Under the pieces are notes generated by a model that saw only the letters and a program-made list of their open reading frames with translations, did not search any database and was not told where the DNA came from. A stretch of DNA of 64,000 bases, from assembly GCF_014055005.1 (NCBI RefSeq), contig NZ_CP059570.1:62001-126000 (forward strand). Direction: 5' to 3'. How positions within the stretch are numbered: position 1 is the first letter of the stretch; each line of letters opens with the position of its first letter. Positions 51,679 through 61,416 of this stretch are shown one piece after another. Source of the DNA: Neisseria dentiae (lineage in GTDB: Bacteria > Pseudomonadota > Gammaproteobacteria > Burkholderiales > Neisseriaceae). The position numbers and the translations under genes are program-made.

Positions 51679-51934
51679 GTTTCGAGAGAAACAGGCAAAA
51701 ATCCGGTTACCGCTGCCTGAGTGTATCGGATATATGTTGGCCGGTAAGTTTTAATATTTATTTTATTGATATAAAATTCCAGTATTTATTAAATTGAAAA
51801 ATTTAAATTCTCATAAAAACAAAAATCATAGATTTACACAATAAAATAGCTAAAAAAAGGTTTTTATGCTTGCCATAGCCCGTATGAGCCGCTAATCTTT
51901 GCAGCCTGATTCATTTATATAGAAAAGAACAATC

Positions 51935-52981
51935 ATGACTCCGCCACGCCACCAAACAGACGACGTTAAAATCAAAGAAGTTAAAGAACTGCTGCCGCCG
52001 ATTGCCCATCTTTACGAGCTGCCTATTAGTGAAACTGCTGCCGATTTGGTTTACCAAACCCGCCATGAAGTTGCCAAGTTGGTTCACGGTGAAGACAACC
52101 GCTTGCTGGTGATTATCGGCCCCTGTTCGATTCACGACCCCAAAGCCGCGCTCGAATACGCCGAACGTTTGCTGCCGCTGCGCAAAAAATACGAAAAAGA
52201 ATTGTTGATTGTGATGCGCGTGTATTTTGAAAAACCGCGCACTACCGTGGGCTGGAAAGGGCTGATTAACGATCCGCATTTAGACGGTACGTTCGACATC
52301 AATTTCGGCCTGCGTCAAGCCCGCAAGCTGCTGCTCACGCTGAACGATATGGGTATGCCGGCCTCTACCGAGTTTCTCGACATGATTACGCCGCAATATT
52401 ATGCTGATTTGATTTCATGGGGTGCCATCGGTGCGCGCACCACCGAAAGCCAGGTGCATCGCGAGCTGGCCAGTGGTTTGTCGTGTCCGGTTGGCTTTAA
52501 GAACGGCACCGACGGCAACCTGAAAATTGCCATCGATGCCATCGGCGCGGCTTCGCATCCGCACCACTTTTTGTCGGTTACCAAAACCGGCCATTCCGCC
52601 ATCGTGCATACCAGCGGCAACCCGGATTGCCATGTGATTCTGCGCGGCGGCAAAGAGCCGAATTACAGCGCCGGGCATGTGAAAGAAGCCGCCGCCCAGC
52701 TCGAAAAAGCCGGCGTGTCGCCCAAACTGATGGTGGATTTCAGCCATGCCAACAGCCGTAAAGACTACAAACGCCAAATGGAGGTGGCTGAAGATGTGGC
52801 GCAGCAAATCCGCAACGGCGAAAACAATATTATGGGTGTGATGGTGGAAAGCCATTTGGTGGAAGGCCGTCAGGACAAGCCCGAAACTTACGGCCAAAGC
52901 ATCACCGACGCCTGCATCGGTTGGGACAAGACCGAAGAATTGCTGGCGTTATTGGCTGAGGCAAACCGCAGTCGTGTATAA
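51935..52981 (+). CDS. aroG: 3-deoxy-7-phosphoheptulonate synthase (DAHP synthase)
   Basis: 348 residues of the class I DAHP synthase family. Motifs: LLVIIGPCSIHDPKAA, VGWKGLINDPHLDG, WGAIGARTTESQVHRE, and the metal-site residues in VMVDFSHANSRKDY-like LMVDFSHANS. It joins phosphoenolpyruvate and erythrose 4-phosphate in the first step of the shikimate pathway. The sequence is closest in pattern to the phenylalanine-regulated type, but the effector cannot be proved here. ATG 51935; single gene. Confidence 0.95.
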   Translation: MTPPRHQTDDVKIKEVKELLPPIAHLYELPISETAADLVYQTRHEVAKLVHGEDNRLLVIIGPCSIHDPKAALEYAERLLPLRKKYEKELLIVMRVYFEKPRTTVGWKGLINDPHLDGTFDINFGLRQARKLLLTLNDMGMPASTEFLDMITPQYYADLISWGAIGARTTESQVHRELASGLSCPVGFKNGTDGNLKIAIDAIGAASHPHHFLSVTKTGHSAIVHTSGNPDCHVILRGGKEPNYSAGHVKEAAAQLEKAGVSPKLMVDFSHANSRKDYKRQMEVAEDVAQQIRNGENNIMGVMVESHLVEGRQDKPETYGQSITDACIGWDKTEELLALLAEANRSRV

Positions 52982-53030
52982 ATACCGTTTGGGTTGAAAT
53001 ATAATTTTTTTGAATAAGTGTTTTACCATG

Positions 53031-53062
53031 ACAGGCCGTCTGAAAGTTTCAGACAGCCTGTT
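53031..53062. terminator. DUS inverted pair between aroG and rarD
   Basis: CAGGCCGTCTGAAA against TTTCAGACAGCCTG (one mismatch), between convergent aroG (plus) and rarD (minus). Confidence 0.65.
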
Positions 53063-53086
53063 GCCTTTTCATTCGGAATTGGGCGT

Positions 53087-54001
53087 CTAAACCTTATGCC
53101 CTGCCGCGCGATACTGCCGCCATACTGCCAGCAAATACAGCACCACGCCCAGCCACACCCAGCCGTAGCCGATCAGGCGGTTGGCATCGAAGGCTTCGCC
53201 GAACAGCAGCAAACCCGCCAACAATTGCAGCACCGGCGAAAAATATTGCAGCATACCGAGCATCGAAAGCGGAATCCGCCGCGCACCGGCGGCAAACATC
53301 AATAAAGGCACGGTGGTAATCATGCCTGAGCCGAGCAGCACCGCCAGCGGCAGCGCGCCCAGTTGGGCAAACTGCAAACTGCCTGCCGCATAATGGTGCG
53401 CCAGATAGCCCAGCGCAAACGGCAGCAGGATCAGGGTTTCCCAAGTCAGCCCCACCAAAGCGCCCACCGGCGCGAGCTTGCGGATAAAACCGTAGAATCC
53501 GAAAGTCAGCGTCAGCAGCAGCGCCACCCACGGCATCTGCCCGGCCGGCACCGCCAGCCACAAAATCCCCGCAAACGCCAGTGCCACCGCAGCGGCTTGC
53601 AGCTTATCCAGCCGTTCTTTCAAGACCACGCGGCCGAGAAACACGCTAAAGAGCGGCGACATAAAATAACCCAAGCTGGCATCAAGTACATGGTTATTGG
53701 CAATCGCCCACAAATACACCAGCCAGTTCATGCCGATACAGAACCCGCTCAACACCAGCGCCGCCAGAACCTTCGGCTGTTTGAGCACGGCGGCAAACGC
53801 GCCCTGCTGATGGGTGAACAGCAGTACCGCCACGGCAAACAGCGCCGACCACACAATCCGCTGCGCCAACACCTGATCGGCCGCCATGCCCGCCTGATTG
53901 ATGGGATACCAATAAATCGGAAACAGCCCCCAAATGGCATAACAGCCGGCGGCATACCAAATGCCTTTGCGGGTTTCTTGGGCGGAATACGCGGAATTCA
54001 T
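53087..54001 (-). CDS. rarD: EamA-family transporter RarD
   Basis: 304 residues with about ten membrane helices. It starts with GIWYAAGCYAIWGLFPIYWY, typical of RarD, and has two EamA halves (YFMSPLFSVFLGRVVLKERL and MLQYFSPVLQLLAGLLLFGE). The substrate is unknown; the family exports drugs or metabolites. ATG 54001 overlaps the upstream region of priA on the other strand, so the two genes share a divergent promoter region of under 100 bases. Confidence 0.9.
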   Translation of the reverse strand: MNSAYSAQETRKGIWYAAGCYAIWGLFPIYWYPINQAGMAADQVLAQRIVWSALFAVAVLLFTHQQGAFAAVLKQPKVLAALVLSGFCIGMNWLVYLWAIANNHVLDASLGYFMSPLFSVFLGRVVLKERLDKLQAAAVALAFAGILWLAVPAGQMPWVALLLTLTFGFYGFIRKLAPVGALVGLTWETLILLPFALGYLAHHYAAGSLQFAQLGALPLAVLLGSGMITTVPLLMFAAGARRIPLSMLGMLQYFSPVLQLLAGLLLFGEAFDANRLIGYGWVWLGVVLYLLAVWRQYRAAGHKV

Positions 54002-54098
54002 AACAGATCGGCTGGGTAAAGACGGTGATTATCCGCCTGAAGCCGCACCGCCGCAATGCCGCATTCAGCAAAGCCGCCATATCCCTTATAATGCCCGC

Positions 54099-56267
54099 AT
54101 GATTTTGCACCACATCGCGTTAAACGTGCCGGTTTCAGACGGCCTCTTCACCTACCGCCACCCGACCGCGCTGCCCGCAGGTTGCCGGGTGGCGGTGCCG
54201 TTTCGCGGAAAAACGGTGGCGGGCGTGGTGTGGGCAAGCGGCGTGGAAAGCAGCATGGCAATTGAGAAAATCCTGCCCGTGCAAACGGCTTTTACCGATG
54301 GGGCGCCGTTGCCCGAAAGCTGGCGCGCGCTCATCGACTTTACCGCCCGTTATTATCATTACCCCACCGGCCAGGCCGTATTTGCCGCACTGCCGGCAGG
54401 GTTGAAAGAGCCGAAACCCGTTGGCATGCCGCAGCCGCCGCTGTTTTATGCCTTAAACGAAACCGGCAGGGCACAAACACCGCCGCCGGAGCGGTTTCGC
54501 AAACAACACGCATTATGGCAGGCGCTGTTTTCAGACGGCCTTGAAATGGCGGCCTTGAAACGCATCAACAACCAAGCCCCCAAACTCGTGCAAGAGTGGG
54601 CCGCCCAAGGCTGGATACACACCTCGCACGCCGCCGCGCCGAAGCTGAATCCGTCCGAACATACGCTGAACGCCGCGCAGCAGGCCGCATCGCAGGCCGT
54701 GCAGGCCGCCGCCGGCACTTTCCAACCGTTTCTGCTTTACGGCATTACCGGCAGCGGCAAAACCGAAGTGTATTTCGACGTGATGGCCGAAGTGCTGGCC
54801 GCGGGCAAACAGGTGTTGTTTCTGCTGCCCGAAATCAACCTTACGCCGCAACTGCTCAAACGGGTGCAGGCGCGGTTTGCCGACGTGCCGGCCGCCGTTT
54901 TGCACAGTCAAACCGCCGCCGGCGCGCGCGCGCAGGATTATCTGCGCGCCATGCTCGGCCAAGCCAAGCTGGTTATCGGCACGCGGCTCTCGGTGTTCAC
55001 GCCGCTGCCCGATATCGGCCTGATTGTGGTGGACGAAGAACACGACGGCTCGTTCAAACAAGACAACGAATTGCGCTACCAAGCCCGCGATTTGGCCGTG
55101 TGGCGCGCCAAACAGAGCGGTTGCCCGATTGTGTTAGGTTCCGCCACGCCCAGCCTCGAGAGCTGGCACAAAGCGCAAAGCGGCGCCTACCGGCTGCTGG
55201 AGCTGGCCGAACGCGCCCGTGCCGCCGCCAAACTGCCGCAGGTGGAGGTTTTAAACGTAGGCCGTCTGAAACTCGACAACGGTTTTTCGCCGCAGGCCCT
55301 CAAACTTTTACAACAAAATTACCGACAAGGCGGTATGTCGCTGGTTTACCTCAACCGCCGCGGTTTCGCCCCCGCCCTGTTTTGCGGCGATTGCGGCCAC
55401 ACCTTCGGCTGCCCGCGCTGTTCGGCCAAAATGGTGCTGCACCAGCGTGCCCGCCAACTGCGCTGCCACCATTGCGACTACCGCCAAAGCGTGCCCTACA
55501 AATGCCCCGATTGCGGCAACCAAGACCTGACCGCCGTCGGCCAGGGCACGCAGCGCGTTGAAGAAACCCTGCGCGCGCTGATGCCGCAAGCCGCCGTTGC
55601 CCGCGTCGACCGCGACAGCACCACCCATAAAAACGACTGGGCCGATTTATACCGCCGCATCGCCGGCAACGAAATCGACGTGCTGGTCGGCACCCAGATG
55701 CTCGCCAAAGGCCACGACTTCGCCCGCCTGAACCTCGTGGTGGTGCTCAACGCCGACGGCAGCCTTTACAGTGCCGACTTCCGCGCCCCCGAGCGTCTGT
55801 TTGCCGAGCTGATGCAGGTTTCCGGCCGTGCCGGCCGCGCGCAAACCGCAGGCAGCGTGCTGATACAGACCCAACTGCCCGAACACCCCGTGTTCGCCGC
55901 CGTGAAAGCGCAAAACTACCGCATCTTCGCCGAAACCGAATTGGCCGAACGCAAGCTGCTGAATATGCCGCCGTTTGCCTTTCAGACGGCCATCCGCGCC
56001 GATGCCGCCAAAGTGGCCGACGCGATGGATTTTCTCAACGGCATCAAAGCCGTAACCGAGCCGTTAATCAGTGAAAACGTATCCGTGTTCGGCCCCGCCC
56101 CGATGTTTATGGTGCGGCTGGCCGAACGCGAGCGCGCGCAAGTGTTTTTAGAATCGCCCGACCGCCGCAGCCTGCACCGCGCCGTGAGCCTGTGGGTGCA
56201 GGTGTTGCAGCAATACCGCGACGGCAAAATCAGGTGGTCGGTGGATGTGGATCCTGCGGAGATGTGA
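54099..56267 (+). CDS. priA: primosomal replication-restart helicase PriA
   Basis: 722 residues from ATG 54099 (the open frame extends upstream to 53961 but lacks the family). The N-terminal 3'-DNA-binding domain starts MILHHIALNVPVSDGLFTYR; a DUS is built into it. Walker A is LYGITGSGKTEVY, Walker B VVDEEHD. The zinc domain has eight cysteines (CGDCGHTFGCPRC and CHHCDYRQ...KCPDCG). The C-terminal helicase motifs include GRAGRAQTAGSVLIQTQ. It reloads DnaB at stalled forks. Confidence 0.95.
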   Translation: MILHHIALNVPVSDGLFTYRHPTALPAGCRVAVPFRGKTVAGVVWASGVESSMAIEKILPVQTAFTDGAPLPESWRALIDFTARYYHYPTGQAVFAALPAGLKEPKPVGMPQPPLFYALNETGRAQTPPPERFRKQHALWQALFSDGLEMAALKRINNQAPKLVQEWAAQGWIHTSHAAAPKLNPSEHTLNAAQQAASQAVQAAAGTFQPFLLYGITGSGKTEVYFDVMAEVLAAGKQVLFLLPEINLTPQLLKRVQARFADVPAAVLHSQTAAGARAQDYLRAMLGQAKLVIGTRLSVFTPLPDIGLIVVDEEHDGSFKQDNELRYQARDLAVWRAKQSGCPIVLGSATPSLESWHKAQSGAYRLLELAERARAAAKLPQVEVLNVGRLKLDNGFSPQALKLLQQNYRQGGMSLVYLNRRGFAPALFCGDCGHTFGCPRCSAKMVLHQRARQLRCHHCDYRQSVPYKCPDCGNQDLTAVGQGTQRVEETLRALMPQAAVARVDRDSTTHKNDWADLYRRIAGNEIDVLVGTQMLAKGHDFARLNLVVVLNADGSLYSADFRAPERLFAELMQVSGRAGRAQTAGSVLIQTQLPEHPVFAAVKAQNYRIFAETELAERKLLNMPPFAFQTAIRADAAKVADAMDFLNGIKAVTEPLISENVSVFGPAPMFMVRLAERERAQVFLESPDRRSLHRAVSLWVQVLQQYRDGKIRWSVDVDPAEM

Positions 56268-56294
56268 AGGAGGTCTTTAAGGCCGCCTCATAAC

Positions 56295-56354
56295 GGCAAA
56301 ATATATCAGGCCGTCTGAAAATCAAATTTTTCAGACGGCCTGATATATTTTGCC
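56295..56354. terminator. 27-bp perfect inverted repeat with DUS, bidirectional
   Basis: 56295-56321 is exactly inverted at 56328-56354 around a six-base loop, with a DUS in each arm. It separates priA (plus) from the convergent rhlE (minus) and can terminate both. Confidence 0.85.
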
Positions 56355-56459
56355 AAAACCATTCCAGGTTTTTAAAACGTCTGCATCATGTTCGGGGTTG
56401 ATCCGGGCAGCTGCCGGTGAGGCTTGTTGAATTGTGCAAAGGCTTCAACACTCTGCGGT

Positions 56460-57851
56460 TCACGCGCCGTAGTTGGGTTGCAGCAGGGCGCATTTCTGCC
56501 GTTCGCGGCGGCTGCGGCGGGAGCGGCCGGCGATTTTGCCGCAGGCGGCGCCGGGGTCGTTGCGGTCGGCCTGGCGTTCGTTGCGGTTTTCGCTGCGGGC
56601 GTATTTGTTGTCGCGGTTTTTCGGCTCGCGGGTGTTGCGCTCGCGTTCGCGGGCGGTGCGCGGCGCGGCGGGGGTTGCTGCGGTGCCGTCTTGCTGCCAC
56701 CAGCTCGGCTCGAAGCCTTCGATGCGCTCGACTTCCACTTGGCTGCGGGTCAGCTCTTTGATGGCTTCGAACATTTTCTGTTCGTGTTCGTCCATCAGTG
56801 AAATCGCCACGCCGTCGGCGCCGGCGCGGCCGGTGCGGCCGATGCGGTGCACATAGTCTTCGGGCTGGGTGGGCAGCTCGTAGTTGATCACAAACGGCAG
56901 CTCGGCGATGTCGAGGCCGCGGGCGGCCACGTCGGTGGCCACCAGCACGCGCAATGCGCCTTCTTTGAATGCACCCAGGGTTTCGAGGCGGGTTTGCTGC
57001 GATTTGTCGCCGTGGATGGCTTGGGCGGAAATTTCGCGGCGCTGCAAATCGCGGGTTACCTGGTCGACGCTTTGTTTGGTTTTGCAGAACACGATAACCT
57101 GGTTCATGTTTAAATCGACAATCAGGCGCTCGAGCAGGTTGCGTTTGCGGGCGGTGTCGACGGCGATAACGTGTTGCTCGACGTTGGCGCTGGCGGCGTT
57201 TTGGGCGGCCACTTCCACTTGCTCGGGGTTGTTCATGAAATCCTGCGCCAGTTTGCGGATGGGCGGGGCGAACGTGGCGGAAAACAGCAGGGTTTGGCGC
57301 TGTTTGGGCAGCATGCGCATGATGCTGCGGATGTCGTCGATAAAGCCCATGTCGAGCATGCGGTCGGCTTCGTCGAGCACCACGATTTCGACTTTGCTGA
57401 AATTGATGTTTTTCTGTTTGACGTGGTCGAGCAGGCGGCCGACGGTGGCGACGACGATTTCGCAGCCTGCGCGCAGGTCGGCGGTTTGCTTGTCCATATT
57501 CACGCCGCCGAAGAGCACGGTGTGGCGCAGCGGCAGGTTTTTGATGTAGCCCTGCACGTTTTGGTCGATTTGGTCGGCCAGCTCGCGCGTGGGCGTGAGC
57601 ACCAGCATGCGCACGGGGTGCATGGCGGGCGAGGTGCTGGGGGTGGCGTAGCGTTTCAGGCGCTCGAGGCTGGGCAGCATAAAGGCGGCGGTTTTGCCGG
57701 TGCCGGTTTGGGCGGCGGCCAGAAGGTCGTGTCCGGCCAATGCTTTGGGAATGGCGGCGGCCTGAATCGGGGTGGGCGTTTCGTAGCCTTGTTCGGTGAG
57801 GGCGGCGACGATTTCGCTGCCCAAGCCGAGTGATGAAAAGGTCGGATTCAT
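56460..57851 (-). CDS. rhlE: DEAD-box RNA helicase RhlE-type
   Basis: 463 residues. Q motif and PTPIQAAAIPKAL near the start; motif I AAQTGTGKTA; DEAD as VVLDEADRMLDMGF; SAT; and motif VI HRIGRTGRAG. The C-terminal tail from about residue 385 is very basic and low in complexity (RERERNTREPKNRDNKYAR), suited to RNA binding. Cytoplasmic, acting in ribosome assembly or RNA decay. ATG 57851. Confidence 0.93.
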   Translation of the reverse strand: MNPTFSSLGLGSEIVAALTEQGYETPTPIQAAAIPKALAGHDLLAAAQTGTGKTAAFMLPSLERLKRYATPSTSPAMHPVRMLVLTPTRELADQIDQNVQGYIKNLPLRHTVLFGGVNMDKQTADLRAGCEIVVATVGRLLDHVKQKNINFSKVEIVVLDEADRMLDMGFIDDIRSIMRMLPKQRQTLLFSATFAPPIRKLAQDFMNNPEQVEVAAQNAASANVEQHVIAVDTARKRNLLERLIVDLNMNQVIVFCKTKQSVDQVTRDLQRREISAQAIHGDKSQQTRLETLGAFKEGALRVLVATDVAARGLDIAELPFVINYELPTQPEDYVHRIGRTGRAGADGVAISLMDEHEQKMFEAIKELTRSQVEVERIEGFEPSWWQQDGTAATPAAPRTARERERNTREPKNRDNKYARSENRNERQADRNDPGAACGKIAGRSRRSRRERQKCALLQPNYGA

Positions 57852-58041
57852 AATGTTTGCTTTCGTTTCAGACGGCCTGTGCGGGCGGTGAAAATATAGG
57901 CCGTCTGAAAAAATATCGGGGAAAAATAAGGCAGGGCGGTGGCCTGCCTGACGGATATACGGTCTCTATTATGCCATAAATCGGATGCCGGGGTGGGCGG
58001 GCGTCCGGTGCGTTTGCAGGCGGTTGTTGAAACCCGTGTCA

Positions 58042-58062
58042 TACTCGGGTCAAGCCCGAATA
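58042..58062. repeat. partial copy of a dispersed repeat
   Basis: TACTCGGGTCAAGCCCGAATA matches the core of the MITE-like elements at 25472 and 37647. Only this core is recognisable between rhlE and recC. Confidence 0.5.
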
Positions 58063-58100
58063 TGGCGGTGATGCTGCAAACTTTGCCAATGCTTCAGGGT

Positions 58101-61100
58101 TTATTCGGCACTTTTGTGATTGGAATATTTCAACAGCGGCGCGAGCAGCTGTTCGGCCATATTCCAAAACAGCGGGGTTTCTATCGGCGGGGTTTCGTCG
58201 TTGCCGAACACCAAAGCGACTTCGGTGTAGTCGCGCTGCCCTTTGCTGTTTTGGTTGCCGTAATAGACACCTCGGGCGGCTTTTTCAGCCTCTTCCCTGC
58301 TTTTGTTTTGCGCCAGCTCTTCGGCCGCTTTCAGCGTGGTGCGGGCGAAAAACGGCAGCGGGCGGGTTTGGCCGAGGCGGTAATAATCCAGCCATTGCCG
58401 CAGCAGTTCGAGCGCTTCCGGCTGCGGGATTTCCAACAGGGTTTCGGGTTGGGCGGGCAGCAGCAGGTGGGTTTGGCGGTTTGGGGTTTCAGACGGCCTC
58501 ACGGCGCAGAAAATCAGGTGTTCGAGCAGAATGGCGATGTGCGCGGGAGAGTGGGGTTTCTCGCTGAGAAAGTAAATCTGCCCGTGTTGGTAGAGGTGGT
58601 TGAGGCTGCCCGATAGGGTGGTGCCGTCAAGCTCGAGCGTGTAGGGCAGGGCGGGCAGTTTGGGGCTGGCTACCAGCGTGCCGTCGAGCGATTTGGCGGC
58701 CGCTTGGAACTTGCGCTGCCACAATATGCCCAGCTCTCCGGCGGGCAGCAGGCTTTCGGCTTGCAGGCGGGCTTCGGTTTGTTGGAAGTTTTCGTTGCTG
58801 CGGCGCGCGGCGGTATATTCGGCGACGATGGCGGCGGCCTGCTGCGGTTCGAACGGCTCGGCGGCATCCCAAGCGGTGTCGCGGTAGGGTGCGCGCCAGT
58901 TGAGGGTGTGTTGCAGCCAGCTTTTGACGGGGTTTTTCCAGAAGCGGATAAATTCGTGGTGGCTGACGGCCTGCACGGTGTTTCCGGCTTCGCCGGGCGG
59001 TTCGCTGAAAAAGGGTGCGGGGGCGGTGGCAGGGGCGTTCAGGGCGGCGGCATAGTCGCGGCGGGTGCTTTGCAGGCCGTCTGAACGGGGTTGGCCGGTG
59101 AAATAGCTGCGTGAAAACGGTTGCAGGGGGTGGTGTTCTATGTGGTTTTCGTGCCAGCTGCGGGTGCTGCGGCCGGTCATGGCGGCAAGGGTGTCGGCCA
59201 GCTCGTTTAAGAGGGCGGAGGGCGCCAGCTCCTGATTGTTGCGGATGTCGCGCCCCACATACGATAAATACAGGATTTCGCGCGCGCTCATGATAGCTTC
59301 GAGAAAGAGGTAGCGGTCGTCGTCGCGGCGGGCGCGGTCGCCTTTTTGGGGGTGGCGGGCGATGAGGTCGAAGGCGGCGGCTTTGGTGTTGCGGGGGAAG
59401 TCGCCGTCGTTGAGGCCGAGCAGGCAGATAACTTTGAACGGCAGGCTGCGCATCGGCACCATGCTGCAAAAGGTGATGCCGCCGCGCAGAAAGCCGGCTT
59501 GGCTTTCGCTGTCGAGAAAGCGGCCGATGTGGCGGATAACGGTGTGCTGAGGCAGGGGGCTTTCAAAGCCTGCCAGCGCGGCTTCCTGCTGCCAGCGGGC
59601 GAGCGACTGGCTCAGTTGCTGCCAGGCGTATTGGTCGCCGCTGCCGGGAGCGGTGAGTGCGGTCAGCAGGTTGCGCACGCGTTCGGCCCATTCGGCCACG
59701 GTGGCGGGGCGCTGCCATTCGCGGGCAGCGGCGGCGAGCGTGCGCACGAGGGCGGTGAAGCGGCCGAGCACGGCGGTTTGGCCGGGGTTGCCGTGCCAGG
59801 CGCTGATGTTGTGCCACAGCGGGTTGCCGTTTTCGGGCAGCAGCCAGCCGAGCGCCAAACGCTCCAAGCCCTGCTGCCAGGTGAACAGGTTGTCGCTGCT
59901 GCCGCGCATTCCGTTATCCAGCCCCCAATGCACGTTGAGCGCGGCGATGGTGTCGTGCAGCAGCGGCAGGTCGTCGCGGCTGAGTTCGAAACGTTGCAGC
60001 ACCAGGTCGTTTTCCAGCAAGGGCAGCAGCAGATCGACTTCAAAACGGCTTTCCAGCAGCGCGAGTGTTTGCGAAAGTGCTTGAAAGAGCGGTTGGCGGC
60101 GGCTGATTTTCACGTCCGACACCGAATAGGGCAGCGCCTGCGCCCCGGCTTGTTCCTGCCCGAACACGGCTTCGATAAACGGGCTGTAGGGTTCGATATT
60201 CGGGGTGAGCACGGCGATGTCGTGCGGTTGCCATTCGGGGTGTTCGGCCAAAACGGCGAGCAGGCGGTTTTTCAGAATCTGCAATTCGCGCAGGGGGCTG
60301 TGGGCGGAAACAATCTGTATCGAGCGGTCGTTTTCGACGCCATCGGCGGTATAGCAGCTTTCAGACGGCATGGTTAAGGTTTGGATATCGTGTTGCAGGC
60401 AGCGCAGCAGGGTGGGCGGGGCCGTCTGAAAAGGTTCGTCGTCGAACACGGGGATTTCGTGTTTGGGCACTTCGGCCAGCGCGTCGAAAAAATCGCGCCC
60501 CTGCTTACCCAGCGAGGCCAGAAGCGGGTGGCCTGCCTGACTCAGATCGATATCGCCTTCTTGTTGCAGCACCTGCGCCGCTTCAATCACATTGCCCCAA
60601 TAGGCGCTGCTGGGGTTGAGGGCGAAAATATGCACGTCGCAATGCTCGGCAAGCGCTTGCAAGAGTTGCAGATACATCGGTGCCATGGTGGCGATGCCGA
60701 ACACACAGTAGCGTTCGGGCAGCTTGCTTTTATCGAGCGCGCCGAGAAGCTGCCGCCATAATGCGACGCGGTGCGGTGTTTGCGTGCTGCCGTCGTCGAG
60801 ATAGCGCCACAGTGCCGCCTGCCAGTTTTCGCCGCTGCCCAGGCCCAAGGTTTTGCCCTGCTGCCAAGCGTCTATCCATTGCGGGCGGTACACCAGATAT
60901 TGGTCGAAAATATCCGCCAGCTGCCCCGCCAGCTGGTAGGCCGCCGAACCGCCGCTGCCCAGATAGCTTTGCAGCGCGTCGCGCGCGCTTTGGTATTCGG
61001 AGGCCGTCTGAAAAAGCCGGCTTTGAAACAGCCCCAGCAAACGCCAGCGCATCACTTCGGGCGAAAACGGGCTGAGCGCGGGAATGCCCGGTATCAGTTC

Positions 61101-61322
61101 GCGCATCAGCCGCCAGGCCAGCCCGGCGGGCAGGCTGAAACGCAGGTTGGCCGCCACGCCGGTTTCGCGCGCCAGATAAGCGTTGAGATAGCGCCGCATA
61201 CCTTGGCTCTGCACCACGATTTCTTCCTCCGCCAGCGGGTCGGCCGGCGGTTGCAGGCGGTGCACTTGGTTGAACAGGGCGGCCAGGTCTTCCAAACGGT
61301 TGGATTGGTAAAGATAGAGCAT
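58101..61322 (-). CDS. recC: exodeoxyribonuclease V gamma subunit RecC
   Basis: 1073 residues, typical RecC length. Family regions include EEEIVVQSQGMRRYLNAYLA near the N-terminus, IQIVSAHSPLRELQILKNRL, GGITFCSMVPMRSLPFKVIC, LLGLNDGDFPR, and YLFLEAIMSAREILYLSYVGRD. It reads Chi-like sites and binds the 3' strand in the RecBCD enzyme for double-strand break repair. The recB and recD genes are not in the window. ATG 61322. Confidence 0.94.
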   Translation of the reverse strand: MLYLYQSNRLEDLAALFNQVHRLQPPADPLAEEEIVVQSQGMRRYLNAYLARETGVAANLRFSLPAGLAWRLMRELIPGIPALSPFSPEVMRWRLLGLFQSRLFQTASEYQSARDALQSYLGSGGSAAYQLAGQLADIFDQYLVYRPQWIDAWQQGKTLGLGSGENWQAALWRYLDDGSTQTPHRVALWRQLLGALDKSKLPERYCVFGIATMAPMYLQLLQALAEHCDVHIFALNPSSAYWGNVIEAAQVLQQEGDIDLSQAGHPLLASLGKQGRDFFDALAEVPKHEIPVFDDEPFQTAPPTLLRCLQHDIQTLTMPSESCYTADGVENDRSIQIVSAHSPLRELQILKNRLLAVLAEHPEWQPHDIAVLTPNIEPYSPFIEAVFGQEQAGAQALPYSVSDVKISRRQPLFQALSQTLALLESRFEVDLLLPLLENDLVLQRFELSRDDLPLLHDTIAALNVHWGLDNGMRGSSDNLFTWQQGLERLALGWLLPENGNPLWHNISAWHGNPGQTAVLGRFTALVRTLAAAAREWQRPATVAEWAERVRNLLTALTAPGSGDQYAWQQLSQSLARWQQEAALAGFESPLPQHTVIRHIGRFLDSESQAGFLRGGITFCSMVPMRSLPFKVICLLGLNDGDFPRNTKAAAFDLIARHPQKGDRARRDDDRYLFLEAIMSAREILYLSYVGRDIRNNQELAPSALLNELADTLAAMTGRSTRSWHENHIEHHPLQPFSRSYFTGQPRSDGLQSTRRDYAAALNAPATAPAPFFSEPPGEAGNTVQAVSHHEFIRFWKNPVKSWLQHTLNWRAPYRDTAWDAAEPFEPQQAAAIVAEYTAARRSNENFQQTEARLQAESLLPAGELGILWQRKFQAAAKSLDGTLVASPKLPALPYTLELDGTTLSGSLNHLYQHGQIYFLSEKPHSPAHIAILLEHLIFCAVRPSETPNRQTHLLLPAQPETLLEIPQPEALELLRQWLDYYRLGQTRPLPFFARTTLKAAEELAQNKSREEAEKAARGVYYGNQNSKGQRDYTEVALVFGNDETPPIETPLFWNMAEQLLAPLLKYSNHKSAE

Positions 61323-61366
61323 GATGGTTTTTTTGATGGGCCGGAGGGGCGATTATGAATGAAGGG

Positions 61367-61396
61367 CGGCCGTCTGAAAACGGTTTCAGACGGCCG
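61367..61396. terminator. DUS inverted pair after pilR-type gene
   Basis: GGCCGTCTGAAAACC-like arm facing GGTTTCAGACGGCC with almost no loop, about 20 bases past the response-regulator stop on the minus strand. Confidence 0.65.
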
Positions 61397-61416
61397 CTTC
61401 GCCATAACGGCGGGTT